From: Foliamicus sp963666765
GTDB taxonomy: Bacteria > Pseudomonadota > Gammaproteobacteria > Steroidobacterales > Foliamicaceae
DNA: 64,000 bases
NCBI GenBank assembly: GCA_963666765.1
Contig: OY762933.1
Location: 1,798,001-1,862,000 of the forward strand
Direction: 5' to 3'
Both the position numbers and the translations under genes were made by a program. Positions 60,265-64,000 of this stretch are shown here, one piece after another; the first letter of the stretch is position 1; every line of letters begins with the position of its first letter. The notes beneath the pieces are model-generated. The model saw nothing but the letters and a program-made list of their open reading frames with translations. It was not told where the DNA came from and ran no database searches.

Positions 60265-60620
60265 GACTGCCTCCTTCTCATGTCAAAAAGTTCGCGATCC
60301 AGGGGCGGCGTCTGGTTCGAACGCGAAGCGCCCACCGTGATCGAACCGAAGGTCCGCTCGATGAAGCCGTCGCGCTCGGCCCGCCAGGCGGCCTCCTCCT
60401 CGGCGCTGGGTTTATATCCCTCGATCATCTCGCGGGTCACCTTGCCGTGGTCCTCCAGCAGGCGCTCGGTGATCTTCGTGCGCCGGGCCTGTACCCAGAG
60501 CTCGGTGCTGATCGATACCAGGGCCGTCATCAGGTGATCCATCGCCGGATCCTTCATGAACGTCGCCTGGTCCGTGTCGGACTTGATGAAATCGGCCGTG
60601 TAGCCGGGATTGTCACTCAT
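60261..60620 (-). CDS. small conserved protein of unknown function
   Basis: 119 aa from ATG 60620, with GGGGGAG upstream; a longer frame extends into the hairpin element and is not credible. No signal peptide or motif is recognised; the sequence is mostly charged helices (EEAAWRAERDGFIERTFGS) with a Trp-Val-Gln segment (ISTELWVQARRTKITERLL). Its stop overlaps the methyltransferase ATG. It probably assists or regulates the exported methyltransferase and PQQ dehydrogenase. Confidence 0.75.
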   Translation of the reverse strand: MSDNPGYTADFIKSDTDQATFMKDPAMDHLMTALVSISTELWVQARRTKITERLLEDHGKVTREMIEGYKPSAEEEAAWRAERDGFIERTFGSITVGASRSNQTPPLDRELFDMRRRQS

Positions 60621-60699
60621 GGTTATCTCCCCCATGCTGAACCCTTGATTATAGGGCCTCACTTGCGCCTCGTTTATCCTACTTCCGCGCAGGATCGGA

Positions 60700-60811
60700 G
60701 GTGAGTGACGCGCCCCCTCCCTGTCGGGAGTTTGTGAGCCAGGGATGGCGGAACAAAGCTCCATGGATGGATTCATGCGTCTCCCGACAGGGAGGGGGCG
60801 CGTCACTCACC
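60700..60811 (+). repeat. giant palindromic element, copy 2 (31-bp arms, 50-nt centre)
   Basis: Arms 60700-60730 and 60781-60811 are perfect 31-bp inverted repeats. The 50-nt centre contains a stem GCCA-GGGA-TGGC (60738-60749), an outer stem TTTGT/ACAAA around it (60731-60735/60753-60757), and the conserved hairpin TCCA-TGGA-TGGA (60760-60771). It shares with copy 1 the block 60756-60786, the loop GGGA and all dimensions, but the outer 25 bp of its arms do not match copy 1. It lies between the helicase and the small gene at 60261, both on the minus strand. The 216-bp gap has no other recognisable feature. Confidence 0.9.
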
Positions 60812-60836
60812 GGAAGGCTTTGCAGAAAACTACGGA

Positions 60837-62405
60837 TCAGGAGTCGGGGGTGCTGAGGGAGAGAATGCGATCTACGCGGAAGGTTCGTTCGTCCCGGCGC
60901 AGCATGCACCATGCGCGCATGCCCAGAAACTCGCGACTCGAATAGGAGCGCATGCCCACTTCCAGCGGCCGAACGCGGCGGCGCGTACGCACGTCGTTGC
61001 GCTTGAGGTACTCGATGTCCAAAGCGCTTTCCGTGGCGATGGCCTTCTCGATGATTTCGAGCTTGGCATCGGCAGACAGGCTGCGTTCGGCACGCTTGTA
61101 CTGCTCGCCGGTCAGGAAGCGCTGCACCCGCCAGTCGCAGCGAATGGAACCCGCCGTCAGCGGGCGGGTCAGCACCAGGCCTTCAAGGGAAGTACAGCGA
61201 CTCAGGGCAACGTAGGCCTGCCCGGCGGCGAACACCCGGTCGAGATCGACCACCATCCGCTCGAAGGTCTTGCCCTGGCTCTTGTGCACGGTCACCGCCC
61301 ACGCCAGCCGGAAAGGAAACTGGGTGAAGGTTCCCGCCGGGCTGCTGACGATGGACCCCTCGCGGGCCTCGAAACGGATCAGCTCCCATTCGTGGGGCTC
61401 GACGCGAACGCGGCGACCCGAATCGGCCAGGCGCACGAGCACATAGGCCTCGCCGCCGCCGATCTCCACGCCCTCGATCACGCCGATGCTGCCGTTGACC
61501 CAGCGCTGCGCGCCGTCGTTGCTCAGCAGCATGACCTGGGCGCCCGCCTTGAAGCGAAGCTGCGCTTCCGTAGGGTAGTACTCGCGGCCGAAGGCGCCCT
61601 GGATTACGGCATCGAACTGATGCCCCGGCGCGGCGAGCCCGTCAAGCCGGGTGCGGTTGATCAGTCCGGCCTTGCGGTTGGTGCCGGTCAGCGTGATGTA
61701 GCCGCCGTCATCGGGCGCCTCGAAATGGGGATCCACCCGCTGATTGAGGTGATCGAGATCGCTGTCTTCAAGCGATTTCTTGCGAATGCGGTTCAACAAC
61801 TGCACGAACCCCCGGTCGCGCTGCCGGAATACCCGCGTGAGTTCGATGATTTCGAGCTCGACGCCCTCGAGCGCGCGGGCGCTGAAAAAATGGGGGGAAT
61901 CGTAGACCTGGCCCAGCGCCTCCCGCTCCAGCCCGGTAACCACCGGCGGCAGCTGGTAAAGGTCGCCGATGAACACCATGTGTACGCCGCCGAAGCGCGC
62001 GTTCGGGCTCGGACCGTAGCGCCGCAGAAACAGGTCCACGCAGTCGAGCAGGTCGGCGCGCAGCATCGATACCTCGTCGATGATCAGCGTGCGCAGTCTC
62101 CTGTAGAGACTTGCGTTGCGCGGCTTGCCGCGGCGCGCGGCGATTGCCTGGGGCGTTACGTCGATTCCGAAGCCGAAAAAGCGATGAACGGTCTGACCGC
62201 CCACGTTCAGCGCCGCCACGCCGGTAGGCGCCAGGACCACCGGGTCCCAGTCGACGCTTTGGCAGAAGTGGCCCAGGAGGGTGGACTTTCCGGTTCCCGC
62301 GCTGCCTGTTATCAGCAGGTGCCGGCCGCCCTGCTCCATGCCGTCAAGCGCGCGGGCGAATTCTTCGGTGATCTCCAGGTCCGGGGCGAGACTGTCCACG
62401 TGCAT
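60837..62405 (-). CDS. PIF1-like helicase with WYL-like C-terminal domain
   Basis: 522 aa from ATG 62405. Helicase motifs: Walker A ITGSAGTGKSTLLGHFC, APTGVAALNVGGQTVHRFFG, Walker B IIDEVSML, FIGDLYQLPPV, and TVHKSQGKTFERMVVDL with ALSRCTSLEGLVLTRP. The final 85 residues (AKLEIIEKAIATESALDIEYLKRN, TRRRVRPLEVGMRS, RAWCMLRRDERTFRVDRI) look like a WYL domain, which binds ligands or single-stranded DNA and often regulates anti-phage or repair genes. The combination is uncommon to my knowledge. Follows lolB by 14 nt. Confidence 0.87.
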   Translation of the reverse strand: MHVDSLAPDLEITEEFARALDGMEQGGRHLLITGSAGTGKSTLLGHFCQSVDWDPVVLAPTGVAALNVGGQTVHRFFGFGIDVTPQAIAARRGKPRNASLYRRLRTLIIDEVSMLRADLLDCVDLFLRRYGPSPNARFGGVHMVFIGDLYQLPPVVTGLEREALGQVYDSPHFFSARALEGVELEIIELTRVFRQRDRGFVQLLNRIRKKSLEDSDLDHLNQRVDPHFEAPDDGGYITLTGTNRKAGLINRTRLDGLAAPGHQFDAVIQGAFGREYYPTEAQLRFKAGAQVMLLSNDGAQRWVNGSIGVIEGVEIGGGEAYVLVRLADSGRRVRVEPHEWELIRFEAREGSIVSSPAGTFTQFPFRLAWAVTVHKSQGKTFERMVVDLDRVFAAGQAYVALSRCTSLEGLVLTRPLTAGSIRCDWRVQRFLTGEQYKRAERSLSADAKLEIIEKAIATESALDIEYLKRNDVRTRRRVRPLEVGMRSYSSREFLGMRAWCMLRRDERTFRVDRILSLSTPDS

Positions 62406-62419
62406 TCGCCCCGCCCGGT

Positions 62420-63019
62420 TCAGCGAACCGGCGGCAACTCCCAATTCGTGATCGCGACCTTCATGCTGGCGCCGGGCCCGGAAATATTGAGCCTTCGGGG
62501 AACGGCAAGGTCGCCCGAGCGGGCCAGCGCATTCACCTCGATGCGCCAGCCGTCCTGCCGGAATTCACGTACCGCGCCCTGACCGGAGCTGTATTCGGTG
62601 AACGGAGATCCGGGATCCGGCAGCCCGCGCAACCAGTAGGGAAGGCTTTTCAGCGGCGCGCTTTCGCACAGCATTTCCAGTTCATCGATCTGCATGCCGG
62701 GCGCGCACATCGAAACCCAGTCGCCCTCGCTCAACAGGTTGACGTCCCCGTCCTCGATCCGCACGCGCTCGGCGCCCACTCCCCAGGGCCCGCTCAGTTC
62801 GAGCTGGGCCAATGCGCCCTGCTGGCGCCACAACACGTTGGCCTGTGCACCCCGGCCCTCCCGGTTCAGCGCCACGCGGCCGCGCAGCCCCCAGGATTCA
62901 AGCTCCGCCAGCGCGGCCGCGTCCAGGACGGCGGGAGCGCGATTGCCGGCCACCGTGCAGCCGGTCAGCAGCAGGACGACCGCAGCAAGAAGGCCGGCAA
63001 CCGCGGCTGTCCGTCTCAC
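62420..63019 (-). CDS. lolB: outer-membrane lipoprotein LolB
   Basis: 199 aa. Signal peptide with lipobox LLLTGC. Then the LolB beta-barrel fold (LRGRVALNREGRGAQANVLWRQ, LELSGPWGVG, and LPYWLRGLPDP near the centre). It receives lipoproteins from LolA and inserts them in the outer membrane. ATGA overlap with the TPR gene upstream. Confidence 0.95.
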   Translation of the reverse strand: MRRTAAVAGLLAAVVLLLTGCTVAGNRAPAVLDAAALAELESWGLRGRVALNREGRGAQANVLWRQQGALAQLELSGPWGVGAERVRIEDGDVNLLSEGDWVSMCAPGMQIDELEMLCESAPLKSLPYWLRGLPDPGSPFTEYSSGQGAVREFRQDGWRIEVNALARSGDLAVPRRLNISGPGASMKVAITNWELPPVR

Positions 63020-64000
63020 CGCGAATACCTTTCGCGGACGGCCTCCAGAAGAGTCGTGTCCTCATACTGCGCCAGAGATTCGCGAAGCAGTTCGTCGGCC
63101 CGTTCGACCTGTCCCAGTTCATACAGCACTTCGCACAGGTGCGCGGCAACCTCGGGATGCGGAAAGCTCTCAAGCGCCTGCTCCAGCAGCCCGACCGCCT
63201 CCTCCTTCCTGCCCAGGCGGTAAAGGACCCAGCCCATGCTGTCCACGATCGCGGGCGAGCCGGGTTCCAGTTCCAGCGCCAGGCTGATGTGCCCGTGGGC
63301 TTCGTCAAGGCGTATGCCTCGATCCGCCAGCGTATAACCCAGGGCATTGAGCACTTCCGAGTCACGCGGGTAGTCGGCCAGCAGGCCTTCCATCGCCCGT
63401 ATCGCCTTGCGGTCTTGCTTCAGGTCCAGCAGCAAGTGGGCCCGCTGCATCCTCAGCGGCCGGCTTTGCGGCCGGTAGCGAAGGGCTTCCTCATAGGCTG
63501 CCAGCGCCTCGGCATCGCGCTCCGCGGACCGCATAGCGAAGGCGAAAAGCGGGAGGCTCTCGAACGCGTGCTCGGGATAGCGCCGGACATGTTCCAGGAG
63601 GGTAGCCAGAGCTTCGTCGAATTCATCCCGCGCCACGAACGCCCTGACCAGCAGCTCCGCGACTGCCGGCGCAAGCCGGCTTGACTCTATCCCGGCGAGC
63701 CACTCGATCGATTCCAGCCACTCCTCGCGGCCGGCTGTGATCTGCGCCAAGGCCATGCGGCAGGAATCCGCCTGGTGGCCGCGAGAAAAGAGCTCAAGAT
63801 ATATCGCTTCGGCAAAATTGCCGGCGCCCAGCGCCTGCAGAATCCTGGCCTCCTGCATTGCCAGATCGGGAGAGTCCGGGTCCGCCGCGCGGAGATTTCG
63901 CAGACGGCTCAAGGCCTCCCTGGGCTGGCGCGCTTCCAGCAGCAGCACCACGTAGTTCTGCTCCAGCGCCAGGCTTTCGCGAATGGCCAGCTGTTCGGTC
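63016..64000 (-). CDS. TPR-repeat protein upstream of lolB (partial)
   Basis: At least 328 residues, open at the right window edge. Tandem helix pairs with tetratricopeptide spacing: ALGAGNFAEAIYLELFSRG, ALAAYEEALRYRPQSRPLRM, AIRAMEGLLADYPRDSEVLNALGYTLAD, AHGHISLALELEPGSPAIVDSMGWVLYRLGR and EAVGLLEQALESFPHPEVAAHLCEVLYEL. The frame reads through the window end, so the N-terminus (probably an export signal) is not seen. Lies directly before lolB in many gammaproteobacteria. A scaffold role in outer-membrane biogenesis is likely. Confidence 0.85.
   Translation of the reverse strand, partial: TEQLAIRESLALEQNYVVLLLEARQPREALSRLRNLRAADPDSPDLAMQEARILQALGAGNFAEAIYLELFSRGHQADSCRMALAQITAGREEWLESIEWLAGIESSRLAPAVAELLVRAFVARDEFDEALATLLEHVRRYPEHAFESLPLFAFAMRSAERDAEALAAYEEALRYRPQSRPLRMQRAHLLLDLKQDRKAIRAMEGLLADYPRDSEVLNALGYTLADRGIRLDEAHGHISLALELEPGSPAIVDSMGWVLYRLGRKEEAVGLLEQALESFPHPEVAAHLCEVLYELGQVERADELLRESLAQYEDTTLLEAVRERYSR

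Noticed and set aside
60621..60806. N-terminal extension of the 119-aa protein to 60806
   Set aside because: It reads through the palindromic element; ATG 60620 has a strong Shine-Dalgarno (GGGGGAG).
1..64000. tRNA, rRNA or riboswitch genes
   Set aside because: I looked in the intergenic gaps for cloverleaf arms and known aptamer cores and found none; short ncRNAs cannot be excluded by eye.

Overview
The window reads as chromosomal DNA of a GC-rich gammaproteobacterium. The evidence is gene order: lptD-surA-pdxA-rsmA with apaG/apaH nearby, the wall-shape cluster mreBCD-mrdA-rodA-mltB-rlpA-dacA-lipB with gatCAB divergent from mreB, murU divergent from lptD, and a TPR gene coupled to lolB. Outer-membrane assembly genes (lptD, surA, lolB, rlpA) show a diderm cell. 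The large number of Tat- or Sec-exported flavoproteins, a PQQ dehydrogenase, VOC proteins and a TRAP transporter suggests an environmental, probably marine or host-associated, heterotroph; this is inference. No rRNA, tRNA, CRISPR array, phage or transposase gene was recognised. There is no gene-free stretch above about 220 bp.

Layout. 1-5313 (-): an operon in which an ECF sigma factor and its RskA-like anti-sigma factor are followed, by 4-bp ATGA overlaps, by a membrane-anchored alpha/beta hydrolase and two tandem membrane-anchored proteins resembling the ferrochelatase catalytic half. 5468-11808 (+): thioredoxin-domain protein (DUF255 type), VOC protein, lgt, thyA, a Tat-lipoprotein of the DUF1838 type, apaG, a 112-bp giant hairpin element, apaH. 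11809-17096 (-): rsmA, pdxA, surA, lptD, all overlapping. 17179-17961 (+): murU. 17895-27012 (-): lipB, dacA, rlpA, mltB, rodA, mrdA, mreD, mreC, mreB. 27221-32658 (+): gatC, gatA, gatB and an ABC-ATPase/periplasmic-adaptor gene without a stop between its halves. 32673-37407: two divergent Tat-exported amine-oxidase-like flavoproteins, a CpcT/CpeT-like protein and a c-type cytochrome. 37404-43603 (-): priA, two VOC paralogues and the three-subunit transhydrogenase pntAa-pntAb-pntB. 43736-47119 (+): HNH endonuclease, acetyl-CoA synthetase-like ligase, exported methyltransferase. 47149-52035 (-): TRAP transporter dctPQM, MATE exporter, HAD dehalogenase. 52133-57102 (+): two tandem paralogous FAD oxidoreductases, three tandem terminator-like repeats, SulP transporter. 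57119-60620 (-): PQQ dehydrogenase, Tat-exported methyltransferase, small protein. 60700-60811: second 112-bp giant hairpin. 60837-64000 (-): PIF1-like helicase with a WYL-like tail, lolB, TPR protein.

The core genes serve cell-envelope construction: LPS export (LptD, with SurA folding it), rod-shape elongation (MreBCD, PBP2, RodA, DacA, MltB, RlpA), lipoprotein maturation and sorting (Lgt, LolB), and wall recycling (MurU). The accessory genes are mainly exported redox enzymes with predicted electron carriers, in small operons with overlapping start and stop codons.

The most unusual signal is a pair of 112-bp palindromic elements 50 kb apart. Each has perfect 31-bp arms around exactly 50 nt, and the core is conserved while the outer 25 bp of the arms differ between copies yet stay perfectly self-complementary. 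Other points worth checking are the sigma-controlled chelatase-like pair, the flavoprotein/CpcT/cytochrome cluster, the ATPase-adaptor fusion, a probable ATT start for pdxA, the triple terminator repeat, a 28-bp dyad in the lptD/murU control region, and two methyltransferases that appear to be exported.
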